A stretch of DNA of 64,000 nt from DTJG01 sp964532995 (GCA_964532995.1 CAZHJN010000002.1:1-64000); one strand, 5' to 3'; shown: positions 34,814 to 43,969, counted from the first letter of the stretch. Numbers and translations: made by a program. Notes: generated by a model not told the origin, from the sequence alone.

Positions 34814-35992
34814 TTAGATTCTTGATTTAATTTTAACCCACTTACCCTGTTTGCATGATTCTTCAACTGCTTCCAGAATTTCCTGACATTTTACCCCATC
34901 AATAAAGTTTGGTGCAGGCAATTTATTTTTTGCGATACAATTCAAAATGTCAGCGATCATATTAACAAATGAGTCACCGTATCCAATGATATGACCTGCT
35001 GGCCACCAGTTTGCTGTGTATGGATGGGAGGAATCTGTTGCAATAATTGTTCTGAATCCCTGAATGCAGGCTGGGTCATCAACTGAATAATATTCAAGTT
35101 CATTAAGCCTTTCAAGGTTGAAAACGATACTTCCCTTACTTCCATTTATTTCCCATTTCTGTCCATTTTTTCTTCCAGGAGCGAATCTTGTTGCTTCAAA
35201 AGAACCTATAGCACCGTTTTTGAATCGCGCGAGAAAAATCGTGGCATCATCAACATCGACCCTTCCCTTCTTTTCGGATTTTTCTGTCACAACAAGTCCA
35301 GTGTTCAGATCATCTTTTTCTATAAGGAGAGGTCTTTCTTTTATAAACGTTTCATTTAAACCAACAACCTCGGAGAATTCTCCCACCAGATATCTTGTCA
35401 TATCTATAAGATGGGCATTCAGATCTCCATGTGCTCCAGAACCCGCTATTTTCCTTTTCAATCGCCACACGAGAGGGAATTCAGGATCAAGTATCCAGTC
35501 CTGCAGATACACAGCCCTTACATGATAAATTTTTCCTATTCTGCCTTCTTCAATCAGTTTTTTTGCAAGGCCCACTGCCGGTAATTTTCTATAATTAAAA
35601 CATATTGCATGTCCGACGTCATATTTTTCAACTGCTTCAAGCATTTCGTAAGCTTCTTTTAGTGAGGCTGCAAGAGGTTTTTCGCAGAACACAAACTTTC
35701 CGGCTCTGGCTGCCGCAATAGCAATATCTTTATGCTGGTCAGGAGGGGTTGTTATGTCAACAATATCTATATCATCTCTGTTAACGACTTTTTTCCAGTC
35801 GGTTGTTCTTTCTTCCCATCCAAATTGTTCCTGAGCTATTGATAAGGGTTTATCATGTCTTCCACAGATTACTTTCATTACAGGAATTAACGGAAGATCA
35901 AAAAACAAAGATACATCTTTATATGCGTGAGAATGAGCTTTTCCCATAAACTTATAACCAATCAATCCTACGCCTGTCTGTTTTTTCCCCAT
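34814..35992 (-). CDS. Gfo/Idh/MocA family oxidoreductase
   Basis: A 392-residue NAD(P)-dependent sugar/polyol dehydrogenase-like protein. GVGLIGYKFMGKAHSHAYKD is the Rossmann start; IVDITTPPDQHKDIAIAAA and FCEKPLAASL give the EKP motif; GAHGDLNAHLIDMTRYLVGE supplies the catalytic H-x-x-D region. Substrate unknown: homologues act on inositol, glucose or other sugars. ATG 35992 is chosen because GGAGGA lies 4-5 bases upstream; an ATG four codons earlier is possible. It lies 13 bases after recA, an unexpected place for a sugar enzyme and probably just operon packing. Confidence 0.88.
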   Translation of the reverse strand: MGKKQTGVGLIGYKFMGKAHSHAYKDVSLFFDLPLIPVMKVICGRHDKPLSIAQEQFGWEERTTDWKKVVNRDDIDIVDITTPPDQHKDIAIAAARAGKFVFCEKPLAASLKEAYEMLEAVEKYDVGHAICFNYRKLPAVGLAKKLIEEGRIGKIYHVRAVYLQDWILDPEFPLVWRLKRKIAGSGAHGDLNAHLIDMTRYLVGEFSEVVGLNETFIKERPLLIEKDDLNTGLVVTEKSEKKGRVDVDDATIFLARFKNGAIGSFEATRFAPGRKNGQKWEINGSKGSIVFNLERLNELEYYSVDDPACIQGFRTIIATDSSHPYTANWWPAGHIIGYGDSFVNMIADILNCIAKNKLPAPNFIDGVKCQEILEAVEESCKQGKWVKIKSRI

Positions 35993-36005
35993 ATCTTCCT
36001 CCATG

Positions 36006-37031
36006 TTATTTTTTTTCTTTTTCCTGTGTTTTTTGCTCTGATGTTTTTTCAAGTCCTGCTTTTTGTTTTATCTGTTTGATTATCTGGTTAGCTATTTCTG
36101 GATTATCTTTCAAAAACCTAACTGAATTTTCCTTCCCATGACCGATGGATTTTTCGCCAAAATACAGGTGTGTGCCCTTTCTCTCGATAACTGAAAGGGC
36201 AAGCCCTGCGTCTATAACCGAGCCTTCTTTTGAAATTCCAGAATCAAAAAGAATATCAATTTCTGCTTCTTTAAAAGGCGGAGCCACCTTGTTTTTTACA
36301 ACCTTCGTTCTTATCCTGATTCCATACATTTCTCCCTGACCGGTTTTCAGGTTTTCAATCCTTCTCACCTCAAGTCTTACAGACGAATAGAATTTAAGTG
36401 CTCTGCCGCCAGGGGTGGTTTCAGGGTTACCAAAAAATACTCCTATTTTTTCTCGCACCTGATTGATAAAAACTGCTGCGGTTTTCGATTTGCTGATGTA
36501 CCCCGTTAGTTTTCTTAAAGCCTGGGACATGAGTCTTGCTTGAAGTCCCATAACAGACTCACCCATTTCTCCCTCAAGTTCCGCTCTTGGAACAAGTGCA
36601 GCGACTGAATCGATGACAACCACATCTATTGCATTACTTCTTATCAGAGATTCAGCAATTTCCAGTGCCTGTTCCCCTGTATCCGGCTGACTTATCAAAA
36701 GTTCATCCAGATTAACACCGAGTTTTTGTGCATACTGAGGATTGAGGGCGTGTTCTGCATCTATAAATGCGGCCTGTCCACCACCTTTCTGAGCCTCAGC
36801 GATCACCTGCAGGGCAAGGGTTGTTTTTCCGGAAGATTCCTGTCCGAATATTTCTGTTACTCTTCCTCTTGGAATCCCACCCACACCCAGTGCCAGATCC
36901 AGTGTTATTGCACCTGTTGGTATTGCATCAACTTCAAGACGCGTTTTTTCTCCAAGCTTCATTATGGAACCCTTACCGAAATTTTTTTCAATCTGCTCTA
37001 TAGCCATAGATAATGCTTTGTCTTTATCCAT
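36006..37031 (-). CDS. recA: Recombinase RecA
   Basis: A 341-residue RecA. Walker A GQESSGKT is at 63-70, IDAEHALNP, the L1 region MGESVMGLQARLMSQALRKL and L2 region INQVREKIGVFFGNPETTPGG are present, and the C-terminus has a charged Lys/Glu tail. It forms the homologous-recombination filament and triggers LexA self-cleavage in the SOS response, for which this window also has lexA and dinB. ATG 37031 has GGAGGAA at ideal spacing. It directly follows thpR with a 1-base gap; no SOS box was seen immediately upstream. Confidence 0.98.
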   Translation of the reverse strand: MDKDKALSMAIEQIEKNFGKGSIMKLGEKTRLEVDAIPTGAITLDLALGVGGIPRGRVTEIFGQESSGKTTLALQVIAEAQKGGGQAAFIDAEHALNPQYAQKLGVNLDELLISQPDTGEQALEIAESLIRSNAIDVVVIDSVAALVPRAELEGEMGESVMGLQARLMSQALRKLTGYISKSKTAAVFINQVREKIGVFFGNPETTPGGRALKFYSSVRLEVRRIENLKTGQGEMYGIRIRTKVVKNKVAPPFKEAEIDILFDSGISKEGSVIDAGLALSVIERKGTHLYFGEKSIGHGKENSVRFLKDNPEIANQIIKQIKQKAGLEKTSEQKTQEKEKK

Positions 37032-37032
37032 T

Positions 37033-37590
37033 TCAGTTTCCTCCAAGTGGTATGTTTATAAGTTCTCTGTATTCAGAACCTTCTGGATGTAAAATTGATT
37101 CAAATATTGTAATTTTTCTAACAATCATTTCTCCCCATGGTCTATCGTGAAAATTTTTTTCCAGTTCATTTATTATATCGGGAGATAGATCCGTTTTTAT
37201 CCTGCCGACAGTGATGTGACCCTGAAATTTATTTTCAGGTTTCAATCCGATTTTTTCAGCAGCATTTTCTGTAAAAATATAGATTTTTCTGAGAACAGGA
37301 TTTTCATCAATGCCCACCCATATAACTCTGGCTTTTCTTCTGGACGGGAAAAAACCTATACCGTGTATATTAATTGAAAATGGTTTGAGTCCCGAACAAC
37401 TTTTTGAAAGCTCGTTTGAGAAATTCTCACACATTTCTTGATTTATATTACCAAGAAATCTTAAGGTTAGATGCAGATTTTTTGAGGGAACAACTTTTAT
37501 TTTATCTCTGTGTCTATTAATTATTTCAAGCAATTTCGTTATTTCTTTAATCACTCCATTTTCAATCTTTACTGCTGAAAAGATCCTCAT
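37033..37590 (-). CDS. thpR: RNA 2',3'-cyclic phosphodiesterase
   Basis: A 185-residue member of the 2H phosphoesterase family (LigT/ThpR). The two H-x-T motifs are LHLTLRF and GHITVGRI, which together hold the cyclic phosphate; the N-terminus MRIFSAVKI and the tail LHPEGSEYRELI are typical of bacterial ThpR. It hydrolyses 2',3'-cyclic ends of RNA. It overlaps the upstream membrane protein gene by 4 bases and is followed by recA after a single base, a gene order (thpR/cinA next to recA) seen in many bacteria. Confidence 0.92.
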   Translation of the reverse strand: MRIFSAVKIENGVIKEITKLLEIINRHRDKIKVVPSKNLHLTLRFLGNINQEMCENFSNELSKSCSGLKPFSINIHGIGFFPSRRKARVIWVGIDENPVLRKIYIFTENAAEKIGLKPENKFQGHITVGRIKTDLSPDIINELEKNFHDRPWGEMIVRKITIFESILHPEGSEYRELINIPLGGN

Positions 37591-38249
37591 GGTTTCTTGG
37601 TCATAAACTGTTCAAGCCAGTTTTTGACGATATCTTTTGCACCGAGACCGAAAGCAAGAGCAAAAGCAAGTGCGCCGCTTGCAAGGATTATATTAAAAAC
37701 TGATGTTACAAAATTTCCTCCTATGCCCATTTCTTCAAGTGCAAGTACCACACCAAATATGATTATTACAACTTTGGCCGTTTTGCCAAGTATCTGCGAT
37801 TGTTGAATACCTGCGTTTCCTGCTGCGGTATTTACAACTCCTTCAACTATATTGCCGACAAGGAGGGCTGCAATAAAAAGAATTAGTCCTATAATGATTT
37901 TAGGTATAAAAGAAAGCAGATTTTCTATTACCTCTGAAGGTATCGGAACTCCTGCAACACTTATTGAGAGAAATACCACAACTATCAAAAGGAGCCAGTA
38001 TACAACGCTTGCCATCAGTTCTGAGGGTTCTTTTGTTATCTGTCCTCTCAAGAGTATCTCTCTGAAACCAGAATCTTCGACCAGTTTATCAACTTTAAGC
38101 ATCTTAAGAAATTTTGTTGCAAGGATTTTGAAGACCTTTGCTATTATCCAGCCGACAATGAAAACCAACAATCCAAAGAGAAGTTTTGAGATGACGGTTC
38201 CCATCTTGCTGATAAGTTCTTTTGTTGGTGCAATTAACAATTCACTCAT
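37587..38249 (-). CDS. Small MscS-related membrane protein (conserved TM helix)
   Basis: A 220-residue hydrophobic protein with four or five transmembrane segments. It has two conserved-TM-helix repeats, the second ending SGALAFALAFGLGAKDIVKNWLEQF, which resembles the pore-lining helix of MscS channels (Gly/Ala packing). The soluble beta-domain of MscS is absent, so it is the minimal conserved TM helix type (PF05552-like) and may form or modulate a mechanosensitive or ion-conducting pore. Function is unproven. It begins the thpR-recA segment, 44 bases after ilvC. Confidence 0.75.
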   Translation of the reverse strand: MSELLIAPTKELISKMGTVISKLLFGLLVFIVGWIIAKVFKILATKFLKMLKVDKLVEDSGFREILLRGQITKEPSELMASVVYWLLLIVVVFLSISVAGVPIPSEVIENLLSFIPKIIIGLILFIAALLVGNIVEGVVNTAAGNAGIQQSQILGKTAKVVIIIFGVVLALEEMGIGGNFVTSVFNIILASGALAFALAFGLGAKDIVKNWLEQFMTKKP

Positions 38250-38293
38250 ATTTCCCCCCTGTCAGATAAACAGGAAATAGGAATATTCAGGGC

Positions 38294-39289
38294 TTATTTT
38301 TTCTTCAGCCAGGGCATCATACTTCGCATTTTTGCTCCAACATCTTCAATCAGATGTTTTTCCGCCCTTTTCACCAGTGCATTGAATACCGGTCTACCAA
38401 CTCTATTTTCGAGAATCCATTCTCTCGCGAAAGTTCCTTCCTGGATTTCGGTCAAGATTTTTTTCATTTCTTTGCGAACTGAATCATTGATAATTCTGGG
38501 TCCTCTTGTCATATCTCCATATTCAGCGGTATCGCTGATTACCTTTCTCATACCCTGAATGCCTCTTTCAATTATAAGATCAACAATTAACTTCAGTTCG
38601 TGGCAGGTTTCATAATAAGCAATTTCTGGTTGATATCCTGCTTCAACAAGGGTTTCAAAGGATGCTTTGATGAGTTCAGTAACTCCACCGCAAAGCACAA
38701 CCTGTTCTCCAAAAAGATCCGTCTCTGTTTCCTCCTGAAATGTCGTTTCCACAACCCCGCATCTTGTTCCACCAAGTCCCTTGGCGTAAGCAAGAGCAAT
38801 TTTTAGAGCATTTCCTGTTGGGTTTTGTTCAACCGCGACCAGACACGGAACACCTTTTCCTTCAACAAATTGAGTTCTTACAAGATCTCCAGGACCTTTT
38901 GGAGCCACCATGAAAACATCTATTGACGCGGGTGGTTTTATCTGGCTGTAGACAATTGAGAAACCATGAGCAAAACCAAGTGCTTTTCCGTCTTTGAGAT
39001 TTGGTTTTATTTCATTTTCATACACAATTGGCTGAAGATTGTCCTGTGTCAGCATCATCATGACATCTGTTTCCCTGACAAGTTTTGCTGTGTCAACAGG
39101 TTCAAATCCGTCTTTTTCTGCAAGTGTCCAGTTGTTTGTTCCCTTTAATTCAGCAACCATCACTCTTAATCCGCTATCACGAAGATTCAGTGCATGTGCT
39201 CTGCCCTGACTTCCATATCCAATTATACCGATGGTCTTACTCTTAAGAATATTTAAATCCGCATTGCTGTCATAATAGATTTTCGCCAT
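38294..39289 (-). CDS. ilvC: Ketol-acid reductoisomerase (NADP)
   Basis: A 331-residue class I IlvC. GIIGYGSQGRAHALNLRDSG is the NADP motif; VFMVAPKGPGDLVRTQFVEG, ETTFQEETETDLFGEQVVL (Mg-binding Asp/Glu) and SDTAEYGDMTRGPRII follow. It converts acetolactate to dihydroxy-isovalerate. ATG 39289 is chosen over a TTG four codons upstream because GGAGGG lies 4 bases before it. Third gene of ilvB-ilvN-ilvC. Confidence 0.96.
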   Translation of the reverse strand: MAKIYYDSNADLNILKSKTIGIIGYGSQGRAHALNLRDSGLRVMVAELKGTNNWTLAEKDGFEPVDTAKLVRETDVMMMLTQDNLQPIVYENEIKPNLKDGKALGFAHGFSIVYSQIKPPASIDVFMVAPKGPGDLVRTQFVEGKGVPCLVAVEQNPTGNALKIALAYAKGLGGTRCGVVETTFQEETETDLFGEQVVLCGGVTELIKASFETLVEAGYQPEIAYYETCHELKLIVDLIIERGIQGMRKVISDTAEYGDMTRGPRIINDSVRKEMKKILTEIQEGTFAREWILENRVGRPVFNALVKRAEKHLIEDVGAKMRSMMPWLKKK

Positions 39290-39321
39290 CTTTCCCTCCA
39301 ATTTTTATATGGTTTAGAAGT

Positions 39322-39825
39322 TTACTTTTCTTTGCTCGTATCCCTGCAAATTGCTATTCTTCCTGTTCTGGTCATTTCTTTTATTCCAAAACCCTTCATC
39401 AAATCTATCATTGCATCAACTTTAGCTTTGCTTCCAACCAGCTCTATCGTCAAACTTTTCCTGCTGACATCAACGATTTTTGCTCTGAATATATTAACCA
39501 GCTGTACTATTTCGTTTCTTGCACTGCTACCGGCTGTATTCACCTTCAGAAGAACAAGTTCTCTTTCTATATGGGCCTCAGTTGTCAGGTCCTGGACTTT
39601 AATCACATCAATTAATTTGTTAAGTTGTTTATATATCTGTTCAAGAATCTTTTCATTGCCTTTTACAACAATGGACATTCTTGAAACAGTTGGGTCTTCT
39701 GTTTCAGCAACAGCAAGGCTATCGATATTGTAGCCTCGTGCAGAAAAAAGCCCTGAAATTCTTGCAAGTACTCCTGATTTATTCTCAACCGTGACCGAAA
39801 TGATATGGCGTTCAATTGAATCCAT
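39322..39825 (-). CDS. ilvN: Acetolactate synthase small (regulatory) subunit
   Basis: A 167-residue regulatory subunit with an N-terminal ACT domain: HIISVTVENKSGVLARISGLFSARGYNIDSL is split here by the G-V-L-x-R and N-I-x-S-L signatures, and ELVLLKVNT opens the second half. It binds valine and tunes the large subunit. AGGAGG lies about 10 bases before the ATG; the upstream ilvB stop is adjacent. Complete. Confidence 0.95.
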   Translation of the reverse strand: MDSIERHIISVTVENKSGVLARISGLFSARGYNIDSLAVAETEDPTVSRMSIVVKGNEKILEQIYKQLNKLIDVIKVQDLTTEAHIERELVLLKVNTAGSSARNEIVQLVNIFRAKIVDVSRKSLTIELVGSKAKVDAMIDLMKGFGIKEMTRTGRIAICRDTSKEK

Positions 39826-41496
39826 CTATGCAAGACCTCCTATCATTTCTTTTAGACTTGCACCGGCAGGAACCATTGGAAAAACATTTTCCTCCGGCTC
39901 GACAACACACTCAACAAACACAGGACCTGTTTTATGATTAAGAGCCCTTGTGAGTATTTTCTTTAATTCTTCACGTTTTGTAGCTCTGTATCCGGTTGCA
40001 CCATAAGCTTCTGCAATCTTAACAAAATCGGGTTGTTTTCCTTTCAAACAGGTAAAAGCGTATCTTTTCTGATAAAAAAGTTCCTGCCACTGTCTCACCA
40101 TTCCGAGATGACAATTATTAAGAATAATCACCTTAACAGGTATTTTCTCTGCCACAGCGGTACTCAGTTCCTGAATATTCATCTGGATACTTCCATCTCC
40201 CGCAATATCAATTACTGTTTTATCGGGATAGGCAACCTGTGCGCCTATCGCGGCTGGAAATCCAAAACCCATGGTTCCGAGCCCACCCGAAGAGATGAAA
40301 GTTCTTGGATGTTTGAATTTGTAATACTGTGCAGCCCACATCTGATTCTGTCCTACCTCAGTTGTTATAATTGCTTCACCTTTTGTCAACTCCGAAATTG
40401 TTTCGATGACAAACTGTGGTTTAAGCCCATCTGTATTCTTATAATTCAACGGATATTTTTTCTTCCATTCGGAAATCCTTTCAATCCATTCTGCTGTACT
40501 TGTTTTTGGTATATTTTTTACAAACTGTGCCAGAATATTTTTAACATCGCCCACAATTGGAATCTCAACAGCCACATTCTTTCCTATAGAGGCAGGATTT
40601 ATATCAATATGTATGATTTTTGCATGAGGAGCAAACTCACTTATCTTACCGGTGACCCTGTCATCAAACCGGCACCCTGCTGCTATCAGGACATCGGCTT
40701 CCATTATAGCGTTATTACCATATCTTGTTCCATGCATTCCAATCATACCCAGATGCAGATCGTGTTCTGTTGGAAAACTGCCGAGACCCATCATTGTGAG
40801 GGCAACAGGTATTTTAGCTTTTTCTGCAAGACTCCTGAGTTCATCGGATGCATTGGCGCTTATAACTCCGCCGCCCGCAAGAATGATCGGCTTTTTTGAG
40901 CAAGCAATCAATGAAAGGGCTCTTTCAATCTGAAGCGGATGACCGTTATAAACAGGTTTATAGCTTCTTATTTCTATTTTTTCAGGATAATTAAAATCCG
41001 TTTCAGCTCGCTGTACATCCACGGGAATGTCAATAAGCACAGGTCCTGGTTTTCCTGTTTTTGCAATGTAAAAAGCTTCCTTGAATACAGTTCCAATCTG
41101 TTCAACGTTTTTCAGAAGATAATTATGCTTGGTTATGGGTCTTGTGATACCGGTGGTATCAACCTCCTGGAATGCATCGTTACCTATCAGATGCGTTGCC
41201 ACCTGTCCTGTGATTGCGACCATTGGAATCGAATCCATATATGCTGTTGCAATTCCTGTTACCAGGTTTGTTGATCCGGGTCCTGAGGTAGCAAGGCATA
41301 CACCAACTTTTCCGGATGCTCTTGCATAACCATCTGCAGCATGAGCGGCGCCCTGTTCGTGTCTGGTTAATATAAACTTTATTCCGCTGTCGTATAGCGC
41401 ATCGCAAAGGGGCAGTACCACTCCTCCAGGGTACCCGAAGATCACTTCCACTTTTTCTTTTTTAAGGCATTCAACAATTATTTTTGAACCGGTCAT
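39826..41496 (-). CDS. ilvB: Acetolactate synthase large (catalytic) subunit
   Basis: A 556-residue ThDP-dependent AHAS catalytic subunit. VIFGYPGGVVLPL and RHEQGAAHAADGYARASGK include the catalytic Glu; GIGTAYMDSIPMVAITGQV-like residues follow; GDGSIQMNIQELSTAVAEKIPV is the ThDP/Mg motif. It makes acetolactate or acetohydroxybutyrate for branched-chain amino acids. ATG 41496 follows AAGGAGA; an in-frame TTG directly before it is less likely. First gene of an operon behind a consensus promoter and structured leader. Confidence 0.96.
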   Translation of the reverse strand: MTGSKIIVECLKKEKVEVIFGYPGGVVLPLCDALYDSGIKFILTRHEQGAAHAADGYARASGKVGVCLATSGPGSTNLVTGIATAYMDSIPMVAITGQVATHLIGNDAFQEVDTTGITRPITKHNYLLKNVEQIGTVFKEAFYIAKTGKPGPVLIDIPVDVQRAETDFNYPEKIEIRSYKPVYNGHPLQIERALSLIACSKKPIILAGGGVISANASDELRSLAEKAKIPVALTMMGLGSFPTEHDLHLGMIGMHGTRYGNNAIMEADVLIAAGCRFDDRVTGKISEFAPHAKIIHIDINPASIGKNVAVEIPIVGDVKNILAQFVKNIPKTSTAEWIERISEWKKKYPLNYKNTDGLKPQFVIETISELTKGEAIITTEVGQNQMWAAQYYKFKHPRTFISSGGLGTMGFGFPAAIGAQVAYPDKTVIDIAGDGSIQMNIQELSTAVAEKIPVKVIILNNCHLGMVRQWQELFYQKRYAFTCLKGKQPDFVKIAEAYGATGYRATKREELKKILTRALNHKTGPVFVECVVEPEENVFPMVPAGASLKEMIGGLA

Positions 41497-41500
41497 CAAT

Positions 41501-41537
41501 TCTCCTTGCTTTACTTAAATTGCAGGCAAAGCAATTT
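41501..41537 (-). promoter_or_regulatory. ilvB leader with two mutually exclusive hairpins next to the ribosome binding site
   Basis: Read on the minus strand, AAATTGC (41537-41531) can pair with GCAATTT (41523-41517) over a 7-base loop. Alternatively TTGCTTT (41534-41528) can pair with AAAGCAA (41512-41506) over a 15-base loop. The two share bases 41531-41534, so only one can form. The second stem ends on the first two bases of the AAGGAGA ribosome binding site (41507-41501). This looks like a translational switch controlling ilvB. No leader peptide rich in Ile, Val or Leu codons was found in the roughly 78-base leader. Confidence 0.4.
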
Positions 41538-41580
41538 CTTGTGAAAAATACGGATTTTCTGATTGTTTCTTATTCAGTTC

Positions 41581-41609
41581 ATTATAAGACCGGATGTGTT
41601 TGGTGTCAA
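41581..41609 (-). promoter_or_regulatory. Consensus sigma-70 promoter of ilvBNC
   Basis: On the minus strand TTGACA (41609-41604) and TATAAT (41586-41581) are both perfect consensus hexamers with a 17-base spacer, 85 bases before the ilvB ATG. Transcription should start near 41574. It is the best promoter in the window and lies immediately beyond the purA stop at 41618. Confidence 0.85.
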
Positions 41610-41617
41610 GCGATTTT

Positions 41618-42889
41618 TTAACGTCTTATAATCTGTTCCCTGGATGAACCCACTGATACAGCGGAAATTTTTATTCCAACCAGTTCCTCTATCTTCTCAA
41701 TGTATTTTTTTGCCCTTGCAGGTAAATGGCTAAATTCAGAGATGTTGTTTATGTTTTCGTTCCAGCCAGGTATTTCCTCATATTGAACTTCAACATTTTC
41801 GAAAATTGTGGTATCAAGTGGATACTTATCAAGCGGTTTACCTTCATGAAAATATTTAACACCAACTTTTATTGTATTAATACCTGACAATACGTCCAGT
41901 TTTGTAATGATTAATTCATCTATTCCGTTTAATGCAACAGCATATTTTACGATAACCGCATCAAACCAGCCACATCTCCTTGGTCTTCCTGTTGTTGCAC
42001 CGAATTCGTTTCCTACTGTTCTCAGTTTTTCATTCAATTCGCCTTCCATTTCTGTGGGAAAAGGTCCCATACCCACTCTTGTTGTATATGCTTTTGCAAC
42101 GCCTATTATTTTTTTAATTCTCTTTGGTCCGATGCCAAGACCGGTACATACACCACCTGAGATAGGATTTGATGCGGTCACATATGGATAGGTACCGAAA
42201 TCAATATCAAGAAAAGTTCCTTGAGCTCCCTCTGCAAGAACCTCTTTTCCTCTGTCAAGCGCATTGTTGAGATATGATGAAACATCCACTGCAAACTCTT
42301 TGAATCTTTTTCTGTACCTGCCATATTCTTCAGCAAGTTTATCCACATTAATAACAGACTCCTTATAGTATTGCTGTAAAAGATAATTTTTCAGTTCAAG
42401 TGCTGTATGCAACTTTCTTATAAAAAGTTCTTCATTAATGAAATCGACAACTCTTATGCCAATTCTTCCATACTTATCCGTGTAGGTTGTACCAATGCCT
42501 CTTCCTGTTGTGCCAAGTTTTTCGGCTCCTCTTTTTCTGTCTTCAATCTGGTCAAGTAATTTATGATAAGGCAGGGTTAAATGAGCATTTTCTGCTATCA
42601 TAAGACGTCCGGTAAAATCCACACCCTGATTTTCTATCTCTGTCAATTCCTGAAAAAATGAAGCAGGATCAATAACAACGCCGTTGCCTATAACTCCAAT
42701 GATATTATTGTGAAGTATTCCTGAGGGTACAAGATGAAAGACAAATTTTTGATTATTATGAATAACAGTGTGTCCCGCGTTTGCTCCACCCTGATATCTC
42801 GCAACTATGTCATGTTTTGCAGCAAGAGTGTCTATGATTTTACCTTTACCTTCATCACCCCACTGCATACCAATCACAACAGTAACCAT
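41618..42889 (-). CDS. purA: Adenylosuccinate synthetase
   Basis: A 423-residue PurA. IGMQWGDEGKGKIIDTLA is the GTP P-loop start, followed by RYQGGANAGHTV, GTTGRGIGTTYTDKYGRIGI, EGAQGTFLDIDFGTYPYVTAS and TGRPRRCGWFDAV. It joins aspartate to IMP. The start codon abuts the icd stop (TAAATG). It is third in leuD2-icd-purA, an arrangement linking aspartate/purine synthesis to a dehydrogenase. Confidence 0.97.
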   Translation of the reverse strand: MVTVVIGMQWGDEGKGKIIDTLAAKHDIVARYQGGANAGHTVIHNNQKFVFHLVPSGILHNNIIGVIGNGVVIDPASFFQELTEIENQGVDFTGRLMIAENAHLTLPYHKLLDQIEDRKRGAEKLGTTGRGIGTTYTDKYGRIGIRVVDFINEELFIRKLHTALELKNYLLQQYYKESVINVDKLAEEYGRYRKRFKEFAVDVSSYLNNALDRGKEVLAEGAQGTFLDIDFGTYPYVTASNPISGGVCTGLGIGPKRIKKIIGVAKAYTTRVGMGPFPTEMEGELNEKLRTVGNEFGATTGRPRRCGWFDAVIVKYAVALNGIDELIITKLDVLSGINTIKVGVKYFHEGKPLDKYPLDTTIFENVEVQYEEIPGWNENINNISEFSHLPARAKKYIEKIEELVGIKISAVSVGSSREQIIRR

Positions 42890-43969
42890 TTATGTTCCCA
42901 GTTTCTCTATTATTGCATTGCCCATTTCTTCTGTACTTGCACCTGGTAATCCTTCAGGTTTGAAATCATATGTTGTATATTTCCCTTCTTCTATAACATG
43001 AGCGATAGCATTTTCAAGTTTATTTGCTGCTTCTGATTCATTTATATAACGGAGCATCAAAACCGCTGCCAGTAGTTGAGCTGTCGGATTTACAACATTT
43101 TTGCCTGCATATTTTGGAGCACTTCCATGAGTTGGTTCAAAGATTGCCACATTGTCTCCATAATTGGCGCCCGGAGAAAGTCCCAGTCCACCAACAAGTC
43201 CAGCGCACAGGTCAGAAAGAATATCACCATAGAGATTAGGACAGGCTAAAACGTCATATTTTTGAGGTTTTTGAACAAGTTGCATTGCCATGTTATCAAC
43301 AATTCTGTCTTCAAATTCTATATCAGGATACTCTACAGCAACCTTTTTTGCAGTTTCCAGGAAGAGTCCATCAGTAAATTTCATAATGTTTGCCTTATGG
43401 ACAGCAGTAACCTTTTTTCTTCCATTTTTTCTTGCAAGTTCAAAAGCAAATCTAACAATTTTTTCTGTAGCTGAAATTGATATGGGTTTTATACTTATAC
43501 CAGAATCCTTTCCAATCTTTTTTCCAAGCAACCTGTTTATCTCGTCAATAATCTGGATTGTTTCAGGTTTTTCTATTTCAAATTCTATACCCGCATAAAG
43601 ATCTTCCATATTTTCTCTCACAATAATCAGATCTATCTGATCATAAAGAGTTCTTGCTCCTTTATAGACCTTGAATGGTCTTACGCAGGCATAAAGGTTA
43701 AAGATCTGTCTCAATGCAACATTTATGCTTCTATAACCGCTTCCGACCGGTGTTGTTATTGGTCCTTTCAAGCATATTTTGTTCTTTTTGATCGATTCTA
43801 TGGTTTTTTCCGGAAGTGGATCGCCATATTTTTCTATCGCAGGTATGCCTGCTTCACATTCTTCCCATTCAATATTAACTCCGCTTGCTTCTATACATTT
43901 TTTAGTTATTTCTGTTATTTCAGGTCCAATACCATCACCTGGAATCAATGTTATTTTATGCTTTTTCAT
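42890..43969 (-). CDS. NAD-type isocitrate/homoisocitrate dehydrogenase (IDH/IMDH family)
   Basis: A 359-residue beta-decarboxylating dehydrogenase and paralogue of the leuB product. ITLIPGDGIGPEIT, VRENMEDLYAGIEFE, ISATEKIVRFAFELARK, AVHKANIMKFTDGLF and EPTHGSAPKYAGKN are present. The RENMEDLYAG sequence and KGPITTPVGSGYRSINVALR favour isocitrate dehydrogenase of the NAD type (LeuB has different residues at this substrate helix). Overlap of 4 bases (ATGA) with the leuD2 gene suggests the two catalyse successive steps, for example citrate to 2-oxoglutarate or a longer homologue. Substrate needs testing by phylogeny. Confidence 0.82.
   Translation of the reverse strand: MKKHKITLIPGDGIGPEITEITKKCIEASGVNIEWEECEAGIPAIEKYGDPLPEKTIESIKKNKICLKGPITTPVGSGYRSINVALRQIFNLYACVRPFKVYKGARTLYDQIDLIIVRENMEDLYAGIEFEIEKPETIQIIDEINRLLGKKIGKDSGISIKPISISATEKIVRFAFELARKNGRKKVTAVHKANIMKFTDGLFLETAKKVAVEYPDIEFEDRIVDNMAMQLVQKPQKYDVLACPNLYGDILSDLCAGLVGGLGLSPGANYGDNVAIFEPTHGSAPKYAGKNVVNPTAQLLAAVLMLRYINESEAANKLENAIAHVIEEGKYTTYDFKPEGLPGASTEEMGNAIIEKLGT

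Noticed and set aside
38258..38274. CCTGT-N7-ACAGG palindrome before the MscS-like gene that begins the thpR-recA segment, considered as an SOS box
   Set aside because: The spacer is 7 bases, one less than the CTGT-N8-ACAG box at lexA, so half-site phasing differs; it also overlaps the G-rich ribosome binding site. A whole-genome search with N8 would settle it.
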